Positions 16,562-27,851 of a stretch of 64,000 bases of DNA are shown one piece after another. This DNA is from Streptomyces avermitilis MA-4680 = NBRC 14893 (GTDB taxonomy: Bacteria; Actinomycetota; Actinomycetes; Streptomycetales; Streptomycetaceae), in NCBI RefSeq assembly GCF_000009765.2, contig NC_003155.5, positions 62,001 to 126,000 of the forward strand. Direction: 5' to 3'. The position numbers were made by a program, and so were the translations under genes. A model generated the notes under the pieces. That model saw nothing but the letters and a program-made list of their open reading frames with translations. It had not been told where the DNA came from and made no database searches. Positions within the stretch are counted from its first letter, which is position 1; each line of letters starts with the position of its first letter.

Positions 16562-16972
16562 CGCGGCGCCTGCACCGCGGTTGGTCAGGACCTGAACCTC
16601 CTGGAGATCCTCGGCGTCTCCGCCTGCTTCTCCCCGGGCCACGACGGCTCCCCCACCCTTCCCTTCGACCCGCGCACCGGGGCCCTGCGCGAGAACGAGT
16701 GGCAGCGCTGGCTGGCCTGGGACCCGGTACGGATGGCCACCACGCACGCCGACGCCCTCCGCTCCCAGCGCGGCATCTGGATCGACGCGGGCACCCGCGA
16801 CGAGTGGTTCCTCGACCTGGGCGCACTGGCCTTCCGCGATGCCCTTACGGAAGCTGGAGTGGCCGACGACATCGTGCATTTCGAGCTGTTCGAGGGTGGC
16901 CACCACGCCGTCGAGTACCGGATGCCGCCCGCCCTTGCCTGGTTGGCGCACCGCATCGCCGATCGGCCTTGA
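16562..16972 (+). pseudogene. C-terminal remnant of a putative esterase
   Basis: An open frame without start begins after a TGA at 16559 and encodes about 135 residues. They include FSPGHDGSPTLPFDPRTG, GIWIDAGTRDEWFLDLGAL and the catalytic-His motif FELFEGGHHAVEYRMPPAL. This is the second half of an alpha/beta-hydrolase of the Esterase D type, with the nucleophile Ser half missing. Confidence 0.65.
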
Positions 16973-17424
16973 CCTCCCGGGTTGGATCACACCCCGCGAA
17001 CGAATCAATACCGCCGCTCAGCGCACACCCCGGCGAGATCCGCCAGAACGCTCTCCGAAGGATCACCGCCGCGGTGCCGGCCCTTGCGGAGCGCGCCGGG
17101 GCCGAGGCCGGCCCGGTGCGGCCCGGTGCGGCCCGGTGCGGCTCCAAAACGTGTGTTCGAGGACGTCCAGGTCTCGGTCCTGACGGGGATGTCCACCCCG
17201 CCGGACGGCACCTCCTGGGCGTCGGGGCTTCGGAAGGCGTCACGGGAGCCGGACCGGTTCATGCCCCATTGAGCCGAGCGGCCTGCGTACGGCGGGCGAA
17301 GCGTTGCGGGTCACGGGCGGGGGCGGCGTGTGGACGTGTTCGTGTGAGGCCAGTGCCTGCGGGTAAGCGGGCTCCACCAACTCGTCAGATCCGGCGTCGA
17401 GCCGACCATGAAATGAGGTGCCGT
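16973..17424. other. Gene-free stretch with a 3x10 bp repeat
   Basis: About 450 bases. GCCCGGTGCG is repeated exactly three times at 17111-17140. No gene recognised. The last 60 bases should contain the promoter of the SRPBCC gene. Confidence 0.5.
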
Positions 17425-17850
17425 GTGTCCGCATCACTGGTGGAGACCGTCGATATCGAAGCCCCCGTCGCCGTCACGTGGGCACTGTGGAGCGACGTGA
17501 GCCGGTGGCCGTCCTTCCTGAGTCACGTGCGCCTGGTGGAGCCACTGGACGAGCGGCGCTTCGCCTGGCAGCTGTCGCTGCCGGGAGCCGACAAGAACTT
17601 CGTCGCCGAGCTGACCGAGGTGATCCCCGGGGACCGCATCGCCTGGCAGACCACGGAGGGCGTTCACCATGCGGGCGTTGTCACCTTCCACCGGCTCAGC
17701 GACACGTCGAGCCGTGTGACCCTGCAGATCGAGTACGACCCGAAGGGTTTCGTCGAGCACATCGGGGCGCTCACCAATTTGGACTCCACGCTGGCGAATT
17801 ACGACCTCGGCGAGTTCCAGAAGCTCGCCGAGACGGCAGCCGCCGGCTGA
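17425..17850 (+). CDS. SRPBCC (polyketide cyclase/START-like) family protein
   Basis: 141 residues from GTG 17425, preferred because GAGG lies six bases upstream; an ATG at 17413 adds four residues. The fold signature is present: SLVETVDIEAPVAVTWALWSDVSRWPSFLSHV at the N-terminus, the central strands PGDRIAWQTTEG and SSRVTLQIEYDP, and a long C-terminal helix. The family makes a helix-grip cavity for hydrophobic ligands. A small stand-alone member like this is usually called a cyclase/dehydrase. No partner pathway is adjacent. Confidence 0.85.
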   Translation: MSASLVETVDIEAPVAVTWALWSDVSRWPSFLSHVRLVEPLDERRFAWQLSLPGADKNFVAELTEVIPGDRIAWQTTEGVHHAGVVTFHRLSDTSSRVTLQIEYDPKGFVEHIGALTNLDSTLANYDLGEFQKLAETAAAG

Positions 17851-17900
17851 CCTCCCGGCATACGTGTCCCCCACGTGACGGCCTTCAGGGCCATGTCGGG

Positions 17901-17935
17901 AGAGGCCATCCGCAGCCTTCTTGCGGATGGCCTCT
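17901..17935 (+). terminator. Terminator of the SRPBCC gene
   Basis: Perfect 14-bp stem AGAGGCCATCCGCA (17901-17914) / 17922-17935 with a 7-base loop, 51 bases after the stop. Confidence 0.85.
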
Positions 17936-18218
17936 TCCCGTCAGGGCCGGGCGGTGGACGACATTCCGGGATCTGAGGGGGCCCAGGCATCGTTCGAGGT
18001 CAGATCATAAGAACAAGCTCAGTAACGACCGAGCCACCACCGCGCCGAGAGAGCACGGCACCCGCCCCTCCCTGCCCGTCCTGGAACTTCACCGGCAGCC
18101 CACTGCCGGTGAAGTGGATCCAGCACTCGGGAGAGCACGCCAACACCGCCACGGCAGGATCATCCGCCGTTCCCAAAGCAGTGAACGAGAACAGGCTGCG
18201 CTGCACCACGGTGCCCGG

Positions 18219-18416
18219 CGGGAAGCGTTCGCGGTGGCATCACGCATTTGGGACGACTTCTTCGACTGCCTGCCCGTGCGCGGGGACACACTGTTCGAGC
18301 TGACGGACGCGTTGCTGTGTGCGGACGGGCCGGTGACCGCGCTGGTGGACCTGACGCTGACGGCCGCGCATCGGCGCGGGCACGGCGCGATGTACGACGC
18401 TCTCAACTGGTCTTGA
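18219..18416 (+). pseudogene. N-terminal fragment of a DDE-type transposase
   Basis: The frame gives RIWDDFFDCLPVRGDTLFEL, then LLCADGPVTALVDLTLTAAH and RRGHGAMYDALNW before a stop. This is the very conserved beginning of a large actinobacterial putative transposase family. The remaining 80-90 percent of the gene is missing. Confidence 0.7.
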
Positions 18417-18559
18417 ACGGATGGGTCATCGTCCTCCCGGCCCGTCTGCCCGGTTCGGTGCCGCCACGGCCCTCCAAGGCGCGGGCAGGCCTGAATCCGT
18501 CGCTCAAGGGGCCCGGGGATCCCCGGGCCGGGACGGCAGCGGTCACGCGGCGCGCTCCT

Positions 18560-20233
18560 TCAAAGTCGCTGCGACCTGGCGGACCGCCCCCGACCCTTGA
18601 AGGGGCGGGGCCGTATCGACATCGGGTCTCCCGCGGGCAGGCGGAGGACGAAGCACGCCCCCGAACCCTTCGGCTGCACCGCCAGCACGAGCAGGCCGCC
18701 GTGCCGGGCCGCCAGGTCGCGGGCTATGGCGAGACCGAGGCCGGTGCCGCCGTCCGTACGGGTGCGGGACTCGTCCAGGCGGGTGAACCGCTCAAATATC
18801 CGTTCGCTGTCGGCTTCCGCGACGCCGGCCCCGTCGTCGCGGACGGTGCACAGCACCGACCCGGGTGCGGCCGAGTCCCGGGCCACAGTCAGCAGCACGC
18901 GGCCGACGGCGTGGCGCAGGGCGTTGTCGAGCAGGTTCCGGAGGATCCGTTCGAGGTCACCGGGTGCCGCGAACACCGTCGTCGCGGCATCCGGCGCGGC
19001 GACGAGGAGATCCACCTTCGGGGAACCCCCGGCGCGCTCCGCGTACTCCTCCGAGAGCCGGCCCGCCAGTGCCGCCACGTCGACCCGTTCGGCGGGGGCC
19101 GGCGGGGCGCCCGCGTCCAGCCGGGCCAGCAGGAGCAGTTCCTCCGTCAGACCGCTCAGCCGCCGCGCCTGCCGGCCGGCCGCGGACACCACGGCGGGCC
19201 AGTCGGCCCGGTCGGGGTAGGCGGTGGCCACCTCCAGCCCCGCGAGCAGGGTGGCGAGCGGGCTGCGCAGTTCGTGCGCGGCGTCCGCCACGAACCGGCG
19301 CTGTGCCGTGGCCGCCTCCTCCAACCGCTGGAGGGTGGCGTTGATGGTCAGCGCCAGTTCCGCCACCTCGTCGGCGGTGTCGGGTACCTCCACCCGTTCG
19401 CGGGGGTCCGCCGCGGTCACCGAGGCGGTGCGCGCCCTGATCGCCTCGACCGGCCGCAGCGCCCGCCGCGTGGCCAGCCAGGCCACCCCGGCCACCAGCG
19501 CGGTCGCGAGGGGAACGGCCACGACGAGTTCCCGGTCGAGTTCGCCGACCGCCCGCTCGGCATCGTCCGGGACGATCAGGACGTACACCCGGACCCGGGC
19601 GCCGGCGGCCACTCCGCGCCCCTGCGTCTCGCCGGGCAGGTAGGAGGCGGGCACCGTCCCCTCGACGGTGGTCAGGGTCTGTCCGGACAGCGAGCGGGCC
19701 GCCGGCTCGGCCACGGCGGGGAACGTGAACCGGCGTCTGGTGTACAGGGGCAGGCTCCCGCCCCGGCCCGGGCCCGTGAGGAACGCGTGGCCGTCCTTCT
19801 CGTACGGCTCCAGCTCGGGACTGGACGCCAGGAGCATGCCGTCGCCGGCGACGATTTCGTACGGTGCTCCCCAGGGGCCGCTGATGGATGAGTTGGCGGT
19901 GGCGCTGAGAAGGGTGGTGACCTGCTGCTGGGCCACCGACGAAGTGGCCCGCAGCCGCTCGTCGTACAGCTGATGCCGCATCAGCAGGGCCCCGGAGGTG
20001 AAGAGCACGGCCGCGGCGAAGGCGGCGGCGAGCGCGGAACGCGCCCGCACCGAGCGGGGGAGAACCCGCAGCGAGCGAAGAACCCGTACCGAGCGTGGGA
20101 GTAGGCGGGCGCGCTGAAGCCGGCGGAGCATGCCGGGCGGGGACGCGGGTACCAGGGCGCGGCGCCCGTTCGGATCCCGGCCGTTCGGATCCCGGCCGTT
20201 CGGGACGTCAGTCACCGGAGTTCCGTCCGGCAC
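18560..20233 (-). CDS. Sensor histidine kinase
   Basis: 557 residues. The N-terminus has a direct repeat NGRDPNGRDPNGRR before a first membrane segment (about 63-85). Then come an extracytoplasmic sensor loop, a second membrane segment (about 236-255), a HAMP linker (RRALRPVEAIRARTASVTA), the H-box FVADAAHELRSPLATLL with phospho-acceptor His320, and an ATP-binding domain with NLLDNALRHA, DDGAGVAE and GGTGLGLAIARDLAARHGG. It starts inside the end of the response regulator gene (26-base overlap), so the two are one operon. The signal is unknown. Confidence 0.95.
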   Translation of the reverse strand: MPDGTPVTDVPNGRDPNGRDPNGRRALVPASPPGMLRRLQRARLLPRSVRVLRSLRVLPRSVRARSALAAAFAAAVLFTSGALLMRHQLYDERLRATSSVAQQQVTTLLSATANSSISGPWGAPYEIVAGDGMLLASSPELEPYEKDGHAFLTGPGRGGSLPLYTRRRFTFPAVAEPAARSLSGQTLTTVEGTVPASYLPGETQGRGVAAGARVRVYVLIVPDDAERAVGELDRELVVAVPLATALVAGVAWLATRRALRPVEAIRARTASVTAADPRERVEVPDTADEVAELALTINATLQRLEEAATAQRRFVADAAHELRSPLATLLAGLEVATAYPDRADWPAVVSAAGRQARRLSGLTEELLLLARLDAGAPPAPAERVDVAALAGRLSEEYAERAGGSPKVDLLVAAPDAATTVFAAPGDLERILRNLLDNALRHAVGRVLLTVARDSAAPGSVLCTVRDDGAGVAEADSERIFERFTRLDESRTRTDGGTGLGLAIARDLAARHGGLLVLAVQPKGSGACFVLRLPAGDPMSIRPRPFKGRGRSARSQRL

Positions 20234-20954
20234 CGTCCCACCGCCCGGCCGGGGGCTCCTGAACGGCGTCTTCCTCCGTCTCCCCGCGGTCGTCGACCAA
20301 CCGGTAGCCCACCCCGCGCACCGTCAGGAGGGACTGCCGTCCGAAGGCCGTGTCGATCTTCCGGCGCAGGGCGCTGACCCGGACTTCGACCAGGTTGAGG
20401 TCCTCGGCCTCGTCCGGCCAGGCGTGGTGCAGGATCTCCGACTTCGTGACCGCTTCGCCCGGCCGCCGCGCGAGCACCTCGGCGACTGCGAACTCCCGGG
20501 GCGTGAGCGGTACGGCGACGCCCGACCTGAGGCAGGTTCTGGCCGCCACGTCCAGGACCAGGTCGCCCACCGCCAGCAGCGGGGAGGCCGCTCCCCGCGC
20601 CCGGCGCATGAGCGCGCGCAGCCGTGCGACCAGGACCAGGTAGGTGAACGGCTTGGTGACGTAGTCGTCGGCGCCGGTGTCGAGGGCCTCGGCCTGGTCC
20701 CAGTCGCCGTCCTTCGCGGTGAGCACCAGCACGGGGGTGGTGATGCCCTCGCGGCGCAGCTGGGCGCAGACCCGGTAGCCGTTGAGCAGCGGCAGCATCA
20801 GGTCGAGCACGACGACCGCGTAGTCACCCGTGCGGGCCTTCCACAGGCCCTCGCGGCCGTCATGGGCCACGTCCACGCGATAGCCCTCGGCCGTCAGCCC
20901 GAGGCGCAGCGTCTGCGCCAGTTCGCGCTCGTCCTCCACCACCAGAATCCTCAC
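20208..20954 (-). CDS. OmpR-family response regulator
   Basis: 248 residues. The receiver domain has the acidic pair in LVVEDERE, phospho-acceptor Asp51 in VVLDLMLPLLNG, the Thr in PVLVLTAKDG and the Lys in DYVTKPF. The C-terminal winged helix has PLTPREFAVAEVLARRPGE and ALRRKIDTAF...LLTVRGVGYRL. Partner of the kinase at 18560. The pair is divergent from the DUF2079 membrane protein gene at 21128, a probable target through the shared 173-base interval. Confidence 0.95.
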   Translation of the reverse strand: MRILVVEDERELAQTLRLGLTAEGYRVDVAHDGREGLWKARTGDYAVVVLDLMLPLLNGYRVCAQLRREGITTPVLVLTAKDGDWDQAEALDTGADDYVTKPFTYLVLVARLRALMRRARGAASPLLAVGDLVLDVAARTCLRSGVAVPLTPREFAVAEVLARRPGEAVTKSEILHHAWPDEAEDLNLVEVRVSALRRKIDTAFGRQSLLTVRGVGYRLVDDRGETEEDAVQEPPAGRWDGAGRNSGD

Positions 20955-21127
20955 CCCGCCAGCCTGGCACAGGCTTCCGGCGGCTCCCTGACCGCTTCGT
21001 CAGGTTCGGTCAGGGCCCGGTCAGCGGCTCTCCGGCACGGTGTCCGGGCCCCGGAAGGGTGCTTGGCGCGCCGGCCCACCGCGCGGCGAGCGCCGCACCG
21101 GTGATCCGCCGGACGAAAGGCCCCGAC

Positions 21128-22600
21128 ATGCCGACCCGCCTGACCGCGCTCCTCTCCCCGTCCCGCCCGTCCCGCCCGTCCCGCGACGACGCGGCCGGGC
21201 CCGTCGCCGGAACGGCCCGGCCAGCGCGGGGCGCCGGCTGGGCGACCGCGCTGTCGCTCGCCCTGGTGTGCTTCGTGACGTATGCGGCGCTGTCCGTGCG
21301 GCTGCACCAGCGGATGCTGACCACCGGCTACGACCTGGGGATCTTCGAGCAGGCGGTACGGTCCTACGCGCACGGGCACCTGCCGGTGGCCGAGCTCAAG
21401 GGACCGGGGTTCCCGCTGCTCGGCGACCACTTCTCGCCCGTGCTGGCCCTGCTGGCACCGCTGTACCGGGTCTGGCCGGCGCCGGTGACCCTGCTGGTGG
21501 CGCAGGCCGCGTTGTTCGCGGTGGCGGTGATACCCCTGGCCAGGTGGGCCGAGGAGGTACGCGGCCGGCGGGCGGCGCTGGTGGTCGGTCTCGGCTACGG
21601 CGCCTCCTGGGGGGTCGCACAGGCGGTCGGGTTCGACTTCCACGAGGTGTGCTTCGCGGTGCCGTTGCTGGCGTTGTCCCTGACGGCGGTGGGCCGTGGC
21701 CGGGCGCGTGCCGCGGCCCTGTGGGCGCTTCCGCTGCTGCTGGTGAAGGAGGATCTCGGGCTGACCGTCGCGGTCGTGGGTCTGCTGATCGCGCGCACCG
21801 GCGAGCGCGACGACCGCAGGAGGGGGGGTGCCCTGGTCCTGGCCGGAGTGCTCGGGTCCTTCCTGGAGATGCTGGTCGTGATACCGGCGTTCAACCCCGG
21901 CGGCACGTTCGCGTACAGCTCCAGCGTGCCCGGCGCGGGGTCCGCCACCCCGGGCGCCGGCGAGTTGCTCCTCCACTACACGGTGGGACTGGTCACCCCG
22001 GACACCAAGGCGCAGACGGTGCTGGCCCTGCTGTCCGTGACCGGGTTCCTGGCCGTGCGCTCCCCGCTCCTGTGGGCGGCCCTGCCGACGCTCCTGTGGC
22101 GCTTCGCGTCGGACAACCAGGCCTACTGGGGAACCGGCTACCACTACAGCGCGGTCCTGATGCCGGTGCTGTTCGCCGCCTTCGTCGACGCGCTGACCCG
22201 GCCCGGACCGGTGCGGTACGCGCTGGCGGCGAGCGCGGCCGTCACGGTGCTCCTGCTGCCCCAGTTCCCGCTGTGGCAGCTGACGCAGCCCGCCACCTGG
22301 CACACCGACTCCCGGCTCGCGTCCGCCCGGCGGCTGATGGACCGCATCCCGGACGGCGCCACCGTCGCCGCCTCCAACCGGCTGGTCCCGCAGCTCACCA
22401 ACCGCGCCCGGGTCAGCGTGTTCGGCCTGGGGGGCAGCCGTCCCGACGCGGAGTGGATCATCGACGACAGCGCGCAGCCGCAGGGCTGGCCGATTGCACC
22501 CGACGACGACCGCAGGCTGCTGTCCGAGGTCCGGAACAACGGCCGCTACCGGACCGTCGCGGACCAGGACGGCTACGTTCTCCTGCAGCGGCGGCCCTGA
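21128..22600 (+). CDS. DUF2079 family integral membrane protein
   Basis: 490 residues from ATG 21128 with GAAAGG upstream. About ten membrane segments begin at WATALSLALVCFVTYAAL. Family hallmarks are GYDLGIFEQAVRSYAHG and LLGDHFSPVLALLAPLYR near the N-terminus and YHYSAVLMPVLFAAFVDAL later. DUF2079 proteins resemble glycosyltransferase-type membrane enzymes of the GT-C fold, but the substrate is not known. Divergent from the two-component system. Confidence 0.9.
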   Translation: MPTRLTALLSPSRPSRPSRDDAAGPVAGTARPARGAGWATALSLALVCFVTYAALSVRLHQRMLTTGYDLGIFEQAVRSYAHGHLPVAELKGPGFPLLGDHFSPVLALLAPLYRVWPAPVTLLVAQAALFAVAVIPLARWAEEVRGRRAALVVGLGYGASWGVAQAVGFDFHEVCFAVPLLALSLTAVGRGRARAAALWALPLLLVKEDLGLTVAVVGLLIARTGERDDRRRGGALVLAGVLGSFLEMLVVIPAFNPGGTFAYSSSVPGAGSATPGAGELLLHYTVGLVTPDTKAQTVLALLSVTGFLAVRSPLLWAALPTLLWRFASDNQAYWGTGYHYSAVLMPVLFAAFVDALTRPGPVRYALAASAAVTVLLLPQFPLWQLTQPATWHTDSRLASARRLMDRIPDGATVAASNRLVPQLTNRARVSVFGLGGSRPDAEWIIDDSAQPQGWPIAPDDDRRLLSEVRNNGRYRTVADQDGYVLLQRRP

Positions 22601-23008
22601 CAGAGCCGCAGGCCGGCGACGCCGTGGAGCTCGTGGCGCCTCCTACGCCTGTCCTACGCCTGCGCCCGCCCCTGTTCCCGTACCTGGGCGAGCCGTTGGA
22701 CGCCGAGGCCGAGGGCCGTCCGGTGGCGTCCGCCGGGAAGGTGCCGGGGGCGCCGGCGGTGAGGACGATCGCGGAGCAGCCCGGCAGCCCGCTGGGCTCA
22801 TGACGCGTTCTCCGGCCACAGTCCCCACCCCGGGGCTGCGGCGGTGCCCGGGCTTCGCTCGAAGATCACCTCTTGCCGGGCCGTTCACCGACTGTACGTA
22901 GCTGAGACGCGGCGTGTGCTGGGCTCCCACGGCCCAACACACGCCGGGATGGACAGAGTTGGTGCCGTATACCGTGGCCTCGTCACCTGTCGTCCGAGGA
23001 GTTCACCT
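22601..23008. other. Intergenic with a long hairpin
   Basis: No gene recognised. A 14-pair stem with one mismatch at 22911-22945 (GGCGTGTG ... CACACGCC) could end transcription from the membrane-protein gene. Confidence 0.5.
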
Positions 23009-23431
23009 GTGCCAGATGAGACAGACGAGTCAGAAGAGACCATGCTCACCCACATTCCGCCAGACGGGGTCGCCCCGGGGAACGGCTACAGCCATGTGGT
23101 TGTGGGCGAAGGCCGACTGGTCGTCATCTCCGGGCAGGTCGCACTGGACGAAAAGGGAAATGTGGTCGGGAAAGGCGACGCCGCCGCCCAGGCCCGTCAG
23201 GTCTTCGAGAACCTGCGGCGCTGCCTCGCGGCAGGCGGCGCAACGTTCGCCGAGATCGCCAAGTTCACCTTCTACGTCACCGACGTCGCCATACTGCCGG
23301 AGGTACGGGCCGTCCGCGACGCGCACATCGACACCGCGCGTCCGCCTGCCAGTACCGCAGTACAGGTCGCCGCCCTGTACCGGCCGGAGCTCATGCTGGA
23401 GGTAGAAGCCCTCGCCATCATCCCCTGGTGA
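23009..23431 (+). CDS. RidA family protein
   Basis: 140 residues from GTG 23009, chosen because GAGGAG stands seven bases before it (an ATG at 23042 would give the more usual short form). Family features: YSHVVVGEGRLVVISGQVAL, ARQVFENLRRCLAAGGATF, KFTFYVTDV and the C-terminal RPELMLEVEALAII. The conserved Arg in the substrate pocket (RDAHIDTARPPAST) is present. RidA proteins hydrolyse reactive enamine/imine intermediates from PLP enzymes. No PLP enzyme lies next to it. Confidence 0.85.
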   Translation: MPDETDESEETMLTHIPPDGVAPGNGYSHVVVGEGRLVVISGQVALDEKGNVVGKGDAAAQARQVFENLRRCLAAGGATFAEIAKFTFYVTDVAILPEVRAVRDAHIDTARPPASTAVQVAALYRPELMLEVEALAIIPW

Positions 23432-25080
<1,649 letters not shown>

Positions 25081-25167
25081 AGTGCTCTCCGGGCCGCCCG
25101 CCGGCCGTCGTGGTCACCCGGGGCGCCCACTGTCCGCCGGTCGGCAGGCGGGTGCGCCCGCTCAGGG

Positions 25168-25686
25168 TCACCGGGGCCGGTATGCGGTGGCCAGCACGGA
25201 GACGGTGACCTGGTCGGGCAGGAGGCCGTTTCCGGCCAGGTCTGCACGGTTCAGGTGGCGTGCGCTGGGCGTCATCCCCACCAGGTCGAGGGCCTGCGTC
25301 CTGGTCAAGAACGTGGCGTACTCGACCTGTTCGGTACGGGAGGTCTCGAAGAAGGGGGTCAGAGCCGTGAACAGGCGCTGTTCCTTGGCCGGGTCGATCG
25401 TGACCAGCGCGGGGACCTGGCCGCGCAGTTCGGCCAGGTGCCGTCCGGTAGGGCGCACCACGACCAGCCGGCCGGTCGGGCGCAGCACCCGGTGGAACTC
25501 GGATGGGTTGCGGGGGGCGAACACGTCCAGCACGACGTCGGCCAGCTGGTCGGCCAGCGGGAAGGGACGGACCCAGGTCACCGCTGCGGCTCGCTCATGG
25601 GCTCGGGCGGTGGAGCGCAGCGCGCGCACCGAGGTGTCCAGGCCCAGACCACGGGCGCCGGGCAACTGGTCGAGGACGCCGGCTAG
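25168..25686 (-). pseudogene. C-terminal half of an RlmA/TlrB-like rRNA methyltransferase
   Basis: The frame begins at the CTAG target copy with LAGVLDQLPGARGLGLD (strand 2 of a Rossmann methyltransferase), and continues through ADVVLDVFAPRNPSEFHRVL, GRLVVVRPTGRHLAELRGQV and TPSARHLNRADLAG. These match the 23S rRNA guanine-N1 methyltransferase family that includes TlrB and MyrA resistance proteins. Its N-terminal half is at 27852-28179 on the same strand. The 2.2 kb between is the IS982-type element. Confidence 0.85.
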
Positions 25687-25715
25687 ATGAATGAGTCCAA
25701 GGGGTGTTGTTGCGG

Positions 25716-26607
25716 TCAGTGACCGTAGGCTGTGAGTGATCGTTTGATGGGCTGTCCAGTTTGGTCGTTGTGCCAGATCGCCGCTGTGAGTGCGAGGATC
25801 CGGCACAAGACCCGGGCTGACACTCCTGCAGGGCTCTTGCCGCCGTGTCGTTCCAGGTTGAGCTGCCCCTTGAAGGTCTGATTGATCGACTCGATGACCT
25901 GCCGCAGCGGTTTGAACAGGTGTGACCCGGTCAGCTCGGCTTCCCCCTTGCGGGCTGGCCGCAGCAACTTCAGGTGACGCTCGGCAAGGCCGCGCTCGAA
26001 CTCGCGGCCGAAGTAGTTCTTGTCCCCGATGATCGTCTGCCCGGGGTGAGCGGCGAGGACGTCTGGCGCGGTATCGAGCATGTCGCGCAGTGTTTCGCGC
26101 TCGTCCGCCCCGGTGAGTGCGAACAGGACCGGCAGTCCGCCGAGTGTGCACACCAGGTGCAGACGCAGCCCCCAGAAGTATCGCGAGTGTGATGCGCAGT
26201 AGCCGTACTGGGCCCAGCCTGCCAGTCTCACGGGAGCAACCGCAGCCGACCGGTGTGGAGTCGACCAGCCACACATCGTCGCTCCACAGTGAGGTATCGC
26301 GGGCCACGATCCGGATCATGCTGGTGAGCAGTGAGAACGCGGCGCGCAGCCGCTTGTTGTAGCCGGACTGCTGGGGCACGTAGGGAAACAGGTGGCCGAA
26401 GTCCCGCCCGACGCGGCGAAGCCAGCGCCGCTCAGAGGTGTATCCGAGCAGCGCCGACATGACCGCGAGCGTGATCAGCTCGGCGTCACTGAGTGTGGGC
26501 GTGATTCCGATGGCAGGCCGCCACGGCGCCAGCCACGGTGAAGCCTTCAACTCGTCGTCAATCCGGGCATAGAGTGCCGTTGCGAGGGTGTCCAGGTTGT
26601 TAGTCAC
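25716..26607 (-). pseudogene. IS982-family transposase, frameshifted
   Basis: The N-terminal part from ATG 26607 reads MTNNLDTLATALYARIDDEL ... LPTLSDAELITLAVMSALLG and LWSDDVWLVDSTPVGCG (first catalytic Asp in VDSTP). The frame then changes near 26250, and the rest continues in another frame as AGWAQYGYCASHSRYFWGLR, TIIGDKNYFGREFE (second Asp) and QVIESINQTFKGQLNLERHG (Glu). All three DDE residues are visible across the two frames, so one small indel probably inactivated it, unless frameshifting is programmed. Confidence 0.85.
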
Positions 26608-26692
26608 ACATCGACGTTGGACGCCCTCGCCTCATGTCCGCAGGTGATCCTCTGGACTCATTCAGGGATCCGGGGCGTGCCCACTGCGGTGA

Positions 26693-27631
26693 CTATGCGT
26701 CACGGCTATTTCGCAGGGCCTGGATGAGCCAGGGGTACACCGGGATCAGGTTCGGTACTACGTGCCAGCCGTTGACGATCCATACCAGCTGCCAGTATCG
26801 GTCTACCCGGGGATCGTGCGTCTCTTCGAACTGCTGGGCCATCCAGTCCCGGAATTCCGTGTCAGGGGTGCGCGCGAGCACCTCGGCGAAGCGGTGCACG
26901 AGGTCGTCGATGACGGGTGCGCCCCTGTCGTTGAGCGGGTCGATGCCCGCCTCCATGGCCTCGGCCACCTTCTGACGGGTGAACTCCATCAGTTCCTCGC
27001 CGGCATCGCATTCGATGTCGAGCGGGCGCCCGGCCGCCTGACGTACGGCCGTCCGGCGCATCCGGGCACGGAAATCCTCGTCGCCGACCAGCTCGGCGAG
27101 CTCCACCCACGCGGTGACCTGCTCGCCGGTCGGATCATCGGGGAGGTCGGGAGTGGCAGCGCGAACCATGGCCACCGCGGCTGGGTCGGCATCCACTGTG
27201 CCGAAGGTGCCATCCATGAAATCGTCGATCAGACGGCGGCGTTCCTCGCCGGACAACTGCGTGAGCCTGTGCATGAGCTTGGTCTCCTCGGGACTGGACC
27301 CGCGGCTGGCCACGACTCGCAGAACGCTCCGACGCAGTTGCAGCGTCCGGATCTGGACGTCCATGGCGTCGGCGTGCGCCGCGGCGACTTCCGCCACCGA
27401 GAGCTCACGGTCCAGTACCCGTTGAATCGTGGGCAGGTCCATGCCCAGCTCGCGCAGTGTGCGCAGGAGTTCCAGACGGAGCAGTGCGTCGAGGTCGTAG
27501 AGCCGGTAACCGGCGGGACTACGGGTGGTCGGCGCTACCACCCCCGAATCGGAGTAGAACCGGATGGTCCTCACAGACAAGCCGGTCCGCCGGGAAAGCT
27601 CCCCGATCGAGTAGAGGGTCGTAACGTCCAT
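26693..27631 (-). CDS. MerR-family regulator carried as IS passenger
   Basis: 312 residues from ATG 27631. The N-terminal winged helix is YSIGELSRRTGLSVRTIRFY, then YRLYDLDALLRLELLRTL, with a coiled-coil dimerisation helix after it. The remaining 200 residues form a helical ligand domain (FRDWMAQQFEETHDPRVDRYW, then PNLIPVYPWLIQAL) seen in TipA-like and related large MerR proteins. Its own promoter carries a MerR-type dyad (27647-27665). It lies between the internal and outer right ends of the IS982 element. Confidence 0.9.
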   Translation of the reverse strand: MDVTTLYSIGELSRRTGLSVRTIRFYSDSGVVAPTTRSPAGYRLYDLDALLRLELLRTLRELGMDLPTIQRVLDRELSVAEVAAAHADAMDVQIRTLQLRRSVLRVVASRGSSPEETKLMHRLTQLSGEERRRLIDDFMDGTFGTVDADPAAVAMVRAATPDLPDDPTGEQVTAWVELAELVGDEDFRARMRRTAVRQAAGRPLDIECDAGEELMEFTRQKVAEAMEAGIDPLNDRGAPVIDDLVHRFAEVLARTPDTEFRDWMAQQFEETHDPRVDRYWQLVWIVNGWHVVPNLIPVYPWLIQALRNSRDA

Positions 27632-27646
27632 GTCCCCCACTCTGCT

Positions 27647-27665
27647 GTCTCCAGTCAGTGGAGAC
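27647..27665 (-). promoter_or_regulatory. MerR operator
   Basis: Perfect 19-bp dyad GTCTCCA-CTGAC-TGGAGAC, read on the minus strand between a TTGAGT -35-like hexamer and a CAGAGT sequence 19 bases on, 16 bases before the merR start. A 19-base spacer with a central dyad is the classic MerR promoter form. Confidence 0.75.
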
Positions 27666-27851
27666 TCAAGGCCATTCCCCAGCCGGGCCCCGACCCAGAC
27701 GTCCACCGAGTCGCTGAAGCATGCGTCGCGTGCTCTCCGCTGACCGCCAAAATGAAACGGGCACGCCTTGCACGTGCTGGGCGGGCGATGGCAGCGACAT
27801 GCGACGCCACTCGCTGGCGGCCTACGACTACGAGCCCTTGGACTCAATCAT

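Larger units (their letters stand above)
25687..27851. mobile_element. IS982-type element with a MerR passenger, inserted in a methyltransferase gene
   Basis: 2165 bp flanked by the target duplication CTAG (25683-25686 and 27852-27855). Terminal inverted repeats are ATGAATGAGTCCAAGG (25687-25702) and CCTTGGACTCAATCAT (27836-27851), one mismatch. A third, internal end with TGGACTCATTCA lies at 26653-26664 just past the transposase start, where a plain IS982 copy would end. So an approximately 0.98-kb IS plus a 1.2-kb passenger block moves, or moved, as one unit. Confidence 0.85.

Noticed and set aside
18584..18608. CTTGAAGG hairpin at the end of the histidine kinase gene as another tnpB right end
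   Set aside because: It lies inside the kinase reading frame, the loop differs from CTGAAG, and no tnpB trace is nearby.
20951..22303. A 450-residue minus-strand frame opposite the DUF2079 gene
   Set aside because: Gln/Arg/Gly-rich antisense translation with no domain; the plus-strand gene has clear family motifs.
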